From Cladorhizidae sp. MBARI D1340-BT2 (lineage: Eukaryota > Porifera > Demospongiae > Poecilosclerida > Cladorhizidae), in assembly GCA_028752905.1 (NCBI GenBank), contig JAQNBH010000009.1, positions 44,016,228 through 44,080,227 on the forward strand: DNA of 64,000 bases. The letters run 5' to 3'. The translations under genes and the position numbers were made by a program. Shown here piece by piece: positions 13,101 through 22,309 of the stretch (the stretch's first letter is position 1; the number at the start of each line of letters is the position of its first letter). The notes under the pieces are model-generated. The model saw only the letters and a program-made list of their open reading frames with translations. It was not told the origin of the DNA and ran no database searches.

Positions 13101-16100
13101 ACCACCAGAGGATCATCTCTATAGCACCACCAGACCTCCCTAGCCAGGATCATCTCTATAGCATTACCAGATCTCCCTAGCCAGGATTCTCCTCAGCACC
13201 ACTGGACATTCCTGGCAGTTAACAACACCACTCACAGACGCCATCTACATGGATTTGTGGCAAGGATCACCTCGGATGACTCTCTGACTGAAACCTAACC
13301 ACAGAAGAAGATCACCTCGGATGACTCTCTGACTGAACCTAACCACAGAAGAAGATCACCTCGGATGACTCTCTGACTGAACCTAACCACAGAAGAAGAT
13401 CACCTCGGATGACTTTCTGACTGAACCTGGACAAAACTCAGTCACTAACCCTGCCCTCTTATAATCTGATGAACATCAAACAGAAGGAGAGGGGAAATGC
13501 TCAAGTTCAATATGGCACACACACAACCTCATATCCCTCCTAAAGCTCCATTGGCAGCCACAACACACACACACACACTCACTCACAAACACACACACAC
13601 ACACACACACACACCTCATTGGCAGCTTTTCAGTATCCCAAACAGTTTCCAACCAATTTCAGCTTCAAAAACAACTTTGAATACTTCACTAAGGTAGTAA
13701 ACTAGCCAAGCATGCCTTGAATCCTCCACTAAGGTAGTAAACTAGCCAAGCATACCTTGAATCCTTCACTAAGGTAGTAAACTAGCCCAGCGTGCCTTGA
13801 ATCCCTCACTAAGGTAGTAAACTAGCCAAGCATACCTTGAATCCTTCACTAAGGTAGTAAACTAGCCAAGCATACCTTGAATCCCTCACTAAGGTAGTAA
13901 ACTAGCACAGCATAACTTGAATCCTTCACTAAGGTAGTAAACTAGCCCAGCGTGCCTTGAATCCCCCACTAAGGTAGTAAACTAGTCCAGCATGCTTTGA
14001 ATCCTCCACTAAGGTAGTAAACTAGCCAAGCATACCTTGAATCCTCCACTAAGGTAGTAAACTAGTCCAGCATGCCTTGAATCCCTCACTAAGGTAGTAA
14101 ACTAGCACAGTGTGCTTTGAATCCTCCACTAAGGTAGTAAACTAGTCCAGCATGCCTTGAATCCTTCACTAAGGTAGTAAACTAGCACAGCATGCCTTGA
14201 ATCCTTCACTAAGGTAGTAAACTAGTCCAGCATGCTTTGAATCCTCCACTAAGGTAGTAAACTAGCCCAGCGTGCCTTGAATCCTCCACTAAGGTAGTAA
14301 ACTAGCCCTCCACTAAGGTAGTAAACTAGCCCTCCACTAAGGTAGTAAACTAGCCTAGCATGCCTTGAATCCTTCACTAAGGTAGTAAACTAGCCAAGCA
14401 TACCTCACTAAGGTAGTAAACTAGTCCAGCGTGCCTTGAATCCTCCACTGGTAGTAAACCTGCAGCCTCCCAAATATTAAAACCGTGAAATTTGCTACAT
14501 CAGGGGGCTTCCTTCTATCTGCGTACCTATCAGGGAGTGGGTGGCACTTCCTTATTTGCTATTTCAAGACAGCAAATGCCAAAAGCACATGCACACACAC
14601 ACACACACAAACAAAGTCACATCTCGTTTAATTTGGCAGATTCTTAGAATCTTAAATGACGGCTTCGGGCAATTTTAACTCCAAAAACACTTCTAGTGTG
14701 CCTTGACTGCTTCGAAGGCTGTAGTACCTGGCTTCTAAAATATAATCTCTATTTCCCTCAAGGCCATTAATAACCATTTGCTACCAGAAAACTCCAATTC
14801 CTAATTGTCTTCCTATCTACTCCCCTCCCTCACACACATGTAACGGGTACATTCATTATACAATGCACTGCAGCAACTAACAACTAATCTGTTTCTAGAT
14901 TCAGTAAAACATTAAAATCGGTAAATTCATATATAAATACATGAATGTCTTCGAAACAATTGTATAATTACAGTGAATTATTGAGCCGATGAATCAGAGA
15001 ACATGCTACTCATTTTTTATGCAAGAAGTGACATCAGACAGGAGGTTTACTGAACATTACTGAACATCAGGGGGTTTACTGAACATCAGGGGGTTTACTG
15101 AACATCAGGGGGTTTACTGAACATCAGGGGGTTTGGTTTACTATTTTTACAATATAACAGAAAGAGTTTTCAACAAACTACTTATGATCCAGTGTGTGTG
15201 TCTGTGTGTGTGTGTGTGTCTGTGTGTGTGAGAGTGTGTATGTGTCTTGAGTGTGTGAGTATGTGCGAGTGATGTGTGTACTTCAATTTTAAAAACACTA
15301 TAAAGAATAACAGCTGCTATGATTGGTTCGTTCTAGAGTTATTCTGAGCAACAGCTTGAAGGAGGCTGTTCAACCGTCCATGGGGCTAGGGCTGGGGCTA
15401 GGGCTAGGGCTGGGGCTAGGGCTGGGGCTAGGATATTTATGGAGAGAAAGGGGAAAATAGAAACATTTATATTGTGTGGAAAGGGGAAAATAGAAACATT
15501 TATATTGTGTGGAGGGAAAGAATGAACGGAAGAGAAGTGGAGTTTGCTGGAAGGAAGAAGTTTGGAAATCATACATTTAAAAGGTAAAGAATCTGCTGAA
15601 CATTTGCGGTCAATGACAAATCATTTTTTGGTTTTTGTTGTTTTTTCCTTCACAGCTGTCATAACAAAATTACAACGAACTCATTAATCAACTTGAATTT
15701 TACTCCCGCGATGTTTCGACTAGCCTTCATCAGCAATAAACCTAGTGAAGGCTAGGCATCTAATCGAAACATCGAGAGAGTAAAATTCATTGAGATCATT
15801 TTGTTTTTTTTATTATCAAGTACATAAATAATTTAATCCTCTCACCGAGTCATTCTACACATCTTTAAATTCTATACATCTTTAAAATGCCTTGTAAATC
15901 TAAATAAACCTAAATAAAGTACAGAGCTATAAGTAGATAAACATCTTTGACCCTCCATACATCTCTCCCCTACTGCACTTCCTCACTTAACCTCATACAA
16001 AACAAATGCACTCATTCACTCAACAGTGTGCATATAACATAACAAAAACCACGCCCATTACCCTGCCCAGCAAACCTTCATCAGTTGCGTCCATCACCAC

Positions 16101-16997
16101 CTCCGTTGGGTCCATCATCACCTCTGTTGGGTAAAGGGTCTTCACCAGCAGAGTGTAAAATGGTTGGGCAGCAAGCTTTTCTCCAAGCTCAAAAGCACTG
16201 CCAGAGTGATACATCATGCCTAAGGCCCACACCTCCAGCTGCAAGGATTCCTGCAAGACAGAATTCTCCGCAGAATGAGCCAAGAATAATTTCATAAAAG
16301 ATGTCTTCTGCCACATTTCCCCAAGAAGCTGGCATGGGACCCCAGCAAACCGATGGTCCATCTTCAGGTGTACGTAGTCCACTGCCTTCCTTCCCTCCAG
16401 CTTGAGCAGCCATTGTCCACCATTATCTTTTCCTTCTCTGGCTACTCCTCTGTACAGCACCAAAGACAGTCTAACACTCAACTTTCCTTTCTTGAACACA
16501 GTAGCCATGTCTAGTGGTCCATCTAGTCCCATCATAACATCACCAACATAAACATATCTATCGTTATCCTCAGAAGGAACACAAGAGCTTTGTGCATCCA
16601 TTGAAGTGCATTGCAGTCTGTGTTGAAGTATTTTCTCTACTATGCTTGTGTGGTTTTGCAGATGCAATATAGGCACAGTACATGCTAAGCTGGAAAATTC
16701 ACAAGAAGCAGGTAAACTGGACTTGGATGCCAAGATGGTCAGAGCAAGTTCAGAATGTGGTAAAAGGTCATCACCTAGAAGCGCTCCTTCCTTCCCTCTC
16801 TTCCTTTTCCTACGTCTACCCAGGCTTGGGTTATAGTTTAGCTGCGGGACGTCCCAAAAATGGTGATCCTGATCTGGATCGCTCAGTGGTGTGCTTACAT
16901 TGCGTACTGCTTCAGCTCCAGGCATACTGGAAAGCCTTGGCACTTTGGGAGTGAAGTCGAAACGATGTGGAGCTTTTCTCTTCCTTCTTGATGCCAT
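1129..16997 (-). CDS. SHPRH: SHPRH-type SNF2 helicase / E3 ubiquitin ligase, 3' part outside window
   Basis: SHPRH polyubiquitinates PCNA in replication-fork damage tolerance in the nucleus. I read 21 coding exons (high to low coordinate): ~16066-16997, 12333-12687, 10687-11167, 10216-10314, 9932-10126, 9744-9867, 9364-9527, 8115-8282, 7448-7536, 7075-7201, 6432-6992, 6251-6358, 5427-5625, 5204-5327, 5049-5109, 4175-4299, 4015-4098, 2400-2449, 2256-2329, 1295-1438, 1129-1230. From exon 2 onward the phases agree. The N-terminus [13 protein letters not shown] resembles vertebrate SHPRH. Helicase motifs: [11 protein letters not shown] (about residues 445-455), DEAQ (about 691-694), CVTGTP. A PHD finger (about 541-588) has all eight ligands in C-x-C, C-x2-C, H-x2-C, C-x2-C order. 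Then come the FYRRQQ and LRQACC segments and the long inter-lobe region, ending at [17 protein letters not shown] and helicase-C lie left of the window. Odd points: no linker-histone (H15) segment between GLGKT and PHD; an extra acidic stretch in exon 11; the junction of exons 1 and 2 is unresolved, so a small exon may be missing; exon 20 seems to use a GC donor. Confidence 0.9.
1440..2255. repeat. CA-rich microsatellite/minisatellite block
   Basis: Long runs of (CA)n mixed with cactcatacac, gtcatatatacatacac and tacaggcacac modules, some repeated as units of about 100-200 bp. It occupies the SHPRH intron between the exons at 2256-2329 and 1295-1438. Open frames across it are low-complexity artefacts. 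Confidence 0.9.
2811..3030. repeat. 31-bp minisatellite, about 7 copies
   Basis: Tandem unit containing gaatcctgtgttacctaact, alternating cccggg and cccagg variants, inside the SHPRH intron between exons at 4015-4098 and 2400-2449. The two variants alternate regularly, so a 62-bp dimer is the likely duplicating unit. Confidence 0.93.
3305..3490. repeat. Direct repeat of about 80 bp, 2-3 copies
   Basis: The segment containing gctctccaatggctggttgc plus atagccatggatacag occurs near 3310-3380, 3385-3440 and 3447-3500 with small differences. It lies within a SHPRH intron. I see no coding or transposon signature in it. Confidence 0.75.
3690..3865. repeat. 36-bp minisatellite, about 5 copies
   Basis: Tandem unit containing catacatgtgcacacatgaa followed by ataaggcatg. 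Intronic to SHPRH (between exons at 4015-4098 and 2400-2449). Confidence 0.92.
4330..5040. repeat. Purine-rich (GA) tract, about 700 bp
   Basis: Almost pure A/G on the plus strand, built from ggaaggagagaagagag-type words, hence polypyrimidine in the SHPRH sense strand. It fills the intron between exons 5049-5109 and 4175-4299. The long serine/leucine/phenylalanine frames on the minus strand are produced by this bias and are not genes. Confidence 0.9.
5925..6228. repeat. 21-bp GA-rich minisatellite, about 14 copies
   Basis: Unit contains ggcttgagagaggagagaga. It starts about 20 bp after the 5' splice site of the SHPRH exon at 6251-6358, so it occupies the beginning of that intron. The flanking 5680-5920 sequence is also purine-rich and diffusely repetitive (ggttaagaaaatga words). 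Confidence 0.93.
7215..7430. repeat. Purine-rich tract
   Basis: A/G-dominated low-complexity intron sequence between the SHPRH exons at 7448-7536 and 7075-7201. Polypyrimidine in the sense of the gene. Confidence 0.75.
7555..8090. repeat. Minisatellite of 26-32 bp units
   Basis: Variable-length units sharing accagcacaacaggaagtgt, separated by gtgtgtcag or gggtgtgtcag linkers. A block of about 180 bp appears twice (7660-7840 and 7840-8020), a higher-order duplication. It fills the SHPRH intron between exons 8115-8282 and 7448-7536. Confidence 0.93.
8590..9060 (-). mobile_element. Fragment of a non-LTR retrotransposon ORF (C-terminal part)
   Basis: On the minus strand the frame entering at about 9050 reads [18 protein letters not shown], then [20 protein letters not shown] and ITVEV. 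After the array at 8650-8910 it resumes as [16 protein letters not shown] know this pattern (positions ELTI, RK..KY, GY.A.LI.VEVGSRGL, F..L) as the tail of RTE/CR1-style LINE polyproteins. It lies in the SHPRH intron between exons 9364-9527 and 8115-8282. Those two exons join in phase without it, and the joined protein matches SHPRH, so it is a TE remnant and not an exon. Confidence 0.6.
8650..8910. repeat. 33-bp minisatellite, 8 copies, inside a retrotransposon frame
   Basis: Unit contains gggcatgtggggaagaccac. Because 33 is a multiple of three the array is open on the minus strand and encodes repeated [11 protein letters not shown], which itself resembles the VEVGSRGLP motif of the interrupted LINE frame. 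Confidence 0.95.
10325..10640. repeat. Purine-rich tract with 20-24 bp G-rich repeats
   Basis: A/G-rich SHPRH intron between exons 10687-11167 and 10216-10314. From about 10460 it resolves into tandem copies containing gaggggaaggggttaagtgg. Confidence 0.85.
11190..12285. repeat. TATG/ATGC-rich minisatellite, about 1.1 kb
   Basis: Copies of gtagatacatgactgtgtct separated by tatacatgtatgatgtatat and variable gcatg runs (unit about 60 bp), grading into irregular tgtatgcatgtatg sequence from 11830 on. It fills the SHPRH intron between exons 12333-12687 and 10687-11167. ORFs across it on both strands are artefacts. Confidence 0.93.
12940..13430. repeat. Two adjacent short minisatellites (about 37 bp and 45 bp)
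   Basis: At 12940-13200 about six copies carry ctccctagccaggatcatct. At 13255-13430 about four copies carry ggatgactctctgactgaac. Both lie in the large first SHPRH intron. Between them and exon 2 (12687) I see no further exon that I can support. Confidence 0.88.
13690..14455. repeat. 40-bp minisatellite, about 19 copies
   Basis: Unit contains ctaaggtagtaaactagccc, followed by a tail with gcatgccttgaatcc. Truncated units occur near 14300-14330 and 14400. In the SHPRH sense strand each unit contains TTTACTACCTTAG, which looks like a branch point plus 3' splice site. It is intronic (between exons 1 and 2). Confidence 0.96.
14456..15665. other. SHPRH intron 1 remainder, no gene seen
   Basis: AT-rich non-coding sequence. 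Contents: a 19-bp repeat (acatcagggggtttactga) at 15050-15130, a GT-rich stretch at 15190-15270, a CTAGGG block at 15383-15430 and a 32-bp duplication at 15440-15515. No coding signature. Confidence 0.7.
15383..15430. repeat. (CTAGGG)n telomere-like block
   Basis: Eight hexamers alternating between CTAGGG and CTGGGG. Two further blocks of the same hexamer, on the opposite strand, occur at 31161-31196 and 61003-61026. Confidence 0.9.
15672..15797. mobile_element. Fold-back MITE-like element, copy 1
   Basis: Inverted arms: cgatgtttcgactagccttc on the left and, on the right, gtgaaggctaggcatctaat leading into cgaaacatcg. Outside them are acttgaattttactc and gagtaaaattcattg. The same family recurs at 24040-24155 and 59890-59990, and probably near 45290-45540. 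I see no ORF in it, so it is non-autonomous. On the minus strand it carries CTGATGA...GAAAC. Confidence 0.7.
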
Positions 16998-17454
16998 CCT
17001 GTGTCTGAGTGAGAGGAGAACCTTACTAGATCAGAGGACAACACTTCAGTGCAATCTTTTGGTCACTCGCCAAGAAGCCTTTTAATTATTTTTTAGGGAG
17101 GTCACTCGCTAGTATACCAAAAGGAGTACGTTAAACTCTTTCCTTAGTTACCAGTTAGCAAGCTATCTAAGTTTAGGAAAGTTCCTTCTATAAACCCCGT
17201 TCGACCCTTTGTCGGGGACCGGTCGGTTACTCGCTGTCGCACAGGCGAGATGCACGAGGTCTAAACATTAAACGTTGTCGGCGGTTCAAATTTCCTCGCG
17301 CGAGTGAATCTGCTATAAAAACTAAAGTGCAGTTGCTAGTTCAGTCACCTGCCTACGAGAAACCCTTCATTGGCAAGTTTTCTTTTATTGAGCCTGTTCA
17401 GACCACCACATACATACATAGCAGAAATAAAATATATGCTATTGATAATAATAA
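16998..17454. promoter_or_regulatory. 5' flank of SHPRH
   Basis: Non-coding sequence upstream of the SHPRH start codon. It contains CpG-containing words (gtcggggaccggtcgg, tcgctgtcgcac) around 17210-17250, consistent with a TATA-less promoter, but no specific site can be assigned. Confidence 0.4.
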
Positions 17455-18160
17455 TAATAGTCAATTGTTCAAATAGGGTGGAGAGGAGGGGACCAAGATT
17501 TTATCCATTAGCTCAGCAAACAACAATTCCTTCTTCTTCCACTACTTCCCTACTCAAGGGGAAGATGTGGGGCATTTCTTGTGACTGGTGGATAAGATAT
17601 GCAGAATTCTAAGGGCTGGGCAGTGGGCGAATGAATACGGAGAAGAGTGGGAAAGGATGGAAAGGTGTTGTTGGGGAAAGGTGTGGAGGGAGTAAGTGAT
17701 GATGTGATGGAGGAAGTGGTTATGTATTGGCCTGCTCCACTGTCACACATTATGCATCTCTCGTCCATCGCTAATATTCCACATCTTTTCTTATCTTCTA
17801 CAACCTGGCTGACACAGTTCTCAGTATAAATTGCAGCTTCCTTTGATGTTTCTTTTAATTTTTGTATTTGATATCTACTGAAAATAATCTTGCATCTTAT
17901 TAGACCTGCTTGCGGGAGTGACAGCATCTCTGAGCTCTCTCCTGCTACTCTGAAGAGCAGAAGCAGATGCACCCTGACCCACACCATGATCGGACCGTCA
18001 TCCCCACCCCTGAGGCTGAGATATTATCTATTACCATCACAGAGGAAAATGTCAGAAGAGCCATCATTTCCTTCCCCAATGGATCAGCTGGTAGTTGGTT
18101 GCAAAGTGTGCCAGTGCACTTGCTCTGAAGGAGCTTCGTGATCTGCTGATCTGAGTTGCT
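17455..18160. mobile_element. Mosaic of inverted non-LTR retrotransposon fragments
   Basis: Four pieces of one LINE family in alternating orientation. About 17455-17553 (-) matches the 3' region. About 17554-17727 (+) includes gaagatgtggggcatttctt, the DVGHF zinc-knuckle-like region. About 17728-17930 (-) reads VEDKKRCGILAMDERCIMCDS. About 17940-18160 (+) reads VRRAIISFPNGSAG, which resembles the AI.SFP.GSAGGPDGL motif at the start of LINE reverse transcriptases. The + copy at 20280-20480 carries EDKKRCGIVRNERCIMCDSG. All pieces contain stops or truncations. Confidence 0.65.
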
Positions 18161-18744
18161 TGAACATCAGATAACATAATAACTAGTTCTGTAGTGAGCA
18201 CTAAAACAATTCTAACACGGAAAGGAAAGCAGCAAGATGAACGGACCGGACCCCCCTTTGATCACAGCGTCACCGAAGTTGAGCATGGGTGTTTCTTCCA
18301 CTTATTATCTGCAAGTTATTATTGTTATTAACTTTACAGAATATGCACTATGTGAATAAAGAGGTTTACTCTTAAGGATGTTGGATTATGGAGCAGGAAG
18401 AACAATGGACAAATGAAATGGAAAGTGCTGGGAATATCATGATCAAAGTTAATCCCTGAGGAAAGTAACGATGGATTTTTTTATGGAGGAGTAGAAAAGT
18501 AGAAAAGTAATAATTGATGATTGAGGCAAGTGCATTCCAAAGGAGGACAACTCTTGTGTTACAATGGAAGTGATATAGACCACTGAAGTTTTTTGGGGTG
18601 ATTTTGATCTGGAGGCTCTCGTGGAGGAGGAGATAAAAGAAATGTCAGAGTTCCTATCAAGATTACCTGGAGGATCTTTGAGGTGACCAAGAACATGATA
18701 TATTGAAGAAGAAGAAACAATTGAAATGAAATTATCCTGGACTT
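18161..18744. other. Unassigned intergenic sequence
   Basis: AT-rich, no recognisable gene or repeat. It may be decayed retroelement given its neighbours, but I see no motif that shows it. Confidence 0.5.
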
Positions 18745-19160
18745 ATTATCTGAGGTGATGGACTTATTATCTGAGGTGATGGACTTATTATCTGAGGTGA
18801 TGGACTTATTATCTGAGGTGATGGACTTATTATCTGAGGTGGTGGACTTATTATCTGAAGTGATGGACTTATTATCTGAAGTGATGGACTTATTATCTGA
18901 GGTGATGGACTTATTATCTGAAGTGATGGACTTATTATCTGAGGTGATGGACTTATTATCTGAGGTGATGGACTTATTATCTGAGGTGATGGACTTATTA
19001 TCTGAGGTGATGGACTTATTATCTGAGGTGATGGACTTATTATCTGAGGTGATGGACTTATTATCTGAGGTGATGGACTTATTATCTGAGGTGATGGACT
19101 TATTACCTGAGGTGATGGACTTATTATCTGAAGTGATGGACTTATTATCTGAGGTGAAGT
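18745..19160. repeat. 18-bp minisatellite, about 23 copies
   Basis: Unit ttatctgaggtgatggac with rare A/G and T/C changes. The length is a multiple of three, so it stays open (repeated MDLLSE-V) for about 150 codons. It has no gene context and lies between LINE remnants. Confidence 0.97.
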
Positions 19161-19189
19161 TATCAGTGATGAACTTCTTAGATATCTCT

Positions 19190-19720
19190 ACACTTTCTCA
19201 AGACACAAATATTCTTCATCAGATGTAGTCTCCACAACTGTGCGAACTGTAGGATAATCTGCTACAAATTGAGAAGAGTCAAGGTGCTGTCTTGGGGATT
19301 TGCTTTTTTGAGGAGATTGTTCCCAATGGGGTAATCTGTAGGGAGATGCACATACTCTGTTGACGGGTCTGGTAACAATGATTCCCAGATCTCTATGTCT
19401 TCTGCACACATGAAGAGTCATCCTTTGATGAAGTATATAGGTAGTTGAGGTTTGGTTAGATAGAATCTCATTGCAGCACACTTGACTGATAACCCCATGT
19501 TGAGCACCACAAAGACAAGGGTGTCCAAGTCTCACTGCAAATGAATCTGGCTGTCTGAGGGTTTTTTAAAAATCTTTTGCAAGAATTTTGTATCATCAGC
19601 AAATATATAAGTTGAGCAAAATGACATGGTACTTAGAATATCTATAAATACAAGGAACAACATGGGCCAAAGAACACTTCACTAAGCAACACCTGAATAG
19701 ATCAGATGAAAGAGAAATGA
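19190..19720 (-). mobile_element. Degenerate reverse transcriptase palm of a non-LTR retrotransposon
   Basis: Reading the minus strand from 19720 downward gives, in broken frame, a GPMLFLVFIDIL segment (RT motif B-type PQGS.LGP.LF.IY.NDL), then YIFADDTKFLQKI (the catalytic F/Y-A-D-D) and MGLSVKCAAMRFYL (the usual N..KC..M.F motif after it). In-frame stops, for instance after QIHLQ, show it is dead. Its order and orientation relative to 19720-20815 (+) fit a 5'-inverted LINE insertion. Confidence 0.72.
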
Positions 19721-20815
19721 GGGAGAATAAGACCCAAGAGGAGAAAGAAGGAAGACTGACTGCCGTGAGAAATCTATGGCTACAAATCACAGCTGTAGAA
19801 CACTTGAGAGGAGAGAGAGGAAGCACATGCATGAGGGTTTGGGCAGAAGTGAGAGAACTCAGTGTTGTAACTGGATCAGCACAGATGGGAGATTGTTGGA
19901 GGCAAGTAATACAGTAGCAGGAGTGGCAATACGGAGAGATATAGGGTAGAGGAGGCTAGAGGAGAGGAGGGAAGAGATGAAGGTTTTGTTTGGTAATAGA
20001 TTAGAGGTGTTGGAACAGAGCAGATTGGAAAAATAGTTGTAAATAAACTAAGAGAGGATGGATGGTGGGAGATCTTGAGAAAATACAAGACAAACAACAA
20101 GGTTGGGTCAGTACGTAAGTGGAAGGGGAAAATGAAGGTGAGAAATGAGAAGGATTGAAGTAAACAGCAAAACTACGCTGAAGTTTTATAAATCGGCAAA
20201 GAATGGTGCAGGGGTGGAGAGGTATGTGAGGTCCATGCATGGTCAGGAAGGTGTGCGGTTGCAATTTAGACTGAGGACTGCATCAGCTGGGTTGTTAGAG
20301 GATAAGAAGAGATGTGGAATAGTTAGGAATGAGAGGTGTATAATGTGTGATAGTGGAGATGGGGAAGATGTGGGGCACTTCTTGGTAATGTGTGAGGAAT
20401 TCAAGAGAGGTCGGCTGGTACTGGTGGATGAGGTGTGCAGAATTGTAGGGACTGACAGTGGCTGGTTTAATACAGAAGAGTAGGTAAGGATGGAAAGGTG
20501 GCATTGCTGTTGGGAAAAGGTGTGAAGGGAGTAAGTGCTGCAGTGATGGAGGAGGTGGACGAGTGTGTTATGTATTGGGTAGGGAAGTGGTGGCAGAGGA
20601 GAAAGGAACTGTTGTATGGTGAGCTGAGGAACGATCTTTGGTCCTCTCCCTCCCCCCTCCTTGAGCAGTGGGACACTAGTAATGTGGATATTATTAGGAC
20701 TGTTGACAATGTTATTAGTGTTAGTTACTGTTACATAGTCTAACACTGTGCTGTAACATATGGAGTGGCCTTAACAGGCTCAGCAGTATCGAAGATTAAA
20801 TCATAACTTGATGCA
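19721..20815 (+). mobile_element. 3' part of a non-LTR retrotransposon, degenerate
   Basis: Plus-strand frames read KRCGIVRNERCIMCDSGDG, then EDVGHFLVMCEEF and RGRLVLVDEVCRIVG, a Cys/His knuckle typical of the C-terminal tail of LINE ORF2. A 3' untranslated part follows, ending ggccttaacaggctcagcag and gattaaatcat. The same 3' end is present at 26640-26695. The upstream part (19900-20150) contains stops. Confidence 0.68.
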
Positions 20816-22305
20816 ATGGGGAATCTATAGGACATTTTGTATTATCTAGCTACAATTTTTGTATTACCAAACCACCATACCTTTGTAGGTTCTGTGTAGA
20901 ACTATCAACTCCACCAAACCTACAGACAATATAAATCTGGAATTAGAAACAGCACCAACTCAAATCAGCAGACAAAACTTGGCTAAGTCTCTGAGACAGT
21001 TTATGAATACCCTTACTACCATGCCTTAGTTCTATCTAGCAAGATAAGCTAGCTATATAGCTACACATTGAAAATTATTTCTGTTCAAAATCAATAATAA
21101 CATAATATATAGTTGACTGTTTATTACCTTCATTACTAGTGCTTGGCATCATCCACCATCGAGTAACTTCCTTACGCTCATGCTAAAGCTGCTACACTCG
21201 ATCTGTCCATGTTTCTATTTGAAAAGGAATGCCACAAAAATCTGTCATTAACTAAACCTTAAAAGGATTGCCTTTTGAGATCTAGAAGCTTGAAATTCAA
21301 ACAGACACTAAAGCGTAACAAACTATATACAATAAAGCACTTGTGTGCTGGAGAAAGCTATAGATACAAGCTTCATCTGCAGCTATAGCTGCTGTATTGT
21401 ACTACTAGGCTTGGGATTAAGGCAACAATATTAGGTATTAAAGTTTTGTCCCATTGGGAATTATGCTAAAAGTGTTTGGGTTTTTTCCTCCACACTTTTG
21501 CTCACATTATAGTTGCATTATTTGAAACAGAGGTGGGGTTAGAGTGAAATTGGGTATAAAAAATGTAGTAGGGTGGAAAAAATCAGAAGGCAAAGCCGAG
21601 TGCAATTTCCCAACTACTTTACGAGTGGTATTTATACCCAATTTCACTATGGACCATCTCATGATAATGCTATAGCACCATACCAATTTTACTATACAAA
21701 CTATGCTCTCTCATGTTACCATACTAACCGTACAATATTTGCATTTATTTTGTTATTAATCAGGGTCAGAATCCTGTAGTTTATCAAAAAACAACAACTG
21801 TGCCAACATGATCTGAGCATGCTTATTAGAACACTTCCAGTTCTGGTTCCAGTAAAAGAGGTTCAATAGTGTTTTATTGGCCAACAGCTGTGATTTACCA
21901 TGTCAATACCCACCAGACTCTGCAACACTTTAGTACAGGAAGCAATTCGGGCATGGTATTATCATGGATACCTAAAAGTGACCAAGTTGCTTAACAGCTA
22001 CACCATACCTTTTTCTGTCCACAATGAGGCTGTTTTTGCTAATATTGATCATAAGACCTACACCAGATGATATCTGGTATTTTCTCTGAGATATTCAACC
22101 GTTCTCTCCTCCAGAGAGTAGTCTGACTTGATTGAAATGTGAGGAAGCTGGGAAAATCTTGCCCTGTTAGAAAAACATCAGTGAGTCTGTTCATGGTTGA
22201 AAGAATGGGTCCAAAGTGACTTGTTGAATACTGACCTAATCTAATACAATCAATGAGAGAGTGCTCTGAAGTTGATGAACGAACAGTATATAGTATGAGT
22301 GTGGC
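20816..22305. other. Gene-free intergenic sequence
   Basis: AT-rich sequence without supported ORFs, apart from the fold-back element at 21543-21648. A short minus-strand frame at 22040-22300 (for example TGQDFPSFLTFQSSQTTLWR) looks protein-like, but I do not recognise it and cannot support a gene. Confidence 0.55.
21543..21648. mobile_element. Small palindromic MITE-like element (106 bp)
   Basis: Perfect 18/18 terminal inverted repeat: AGTGAAATTGGGTATAAA at 21543-21560 and its exact reverse complement at 21631-21648. Inner arms also pair partly (gtagtaggg and caactac). There is no coding capacity, and a target-site duplication is not evident. Confidence 0.75.
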
Positions 22306-22309
22306 AGTG

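Noticed and set aside
18755..19228. 157-codon MDLLSEV repeat protein
   Set aside because: 18-bp array open by periodicity, no flanking coding sequence, located among LINE remnants.
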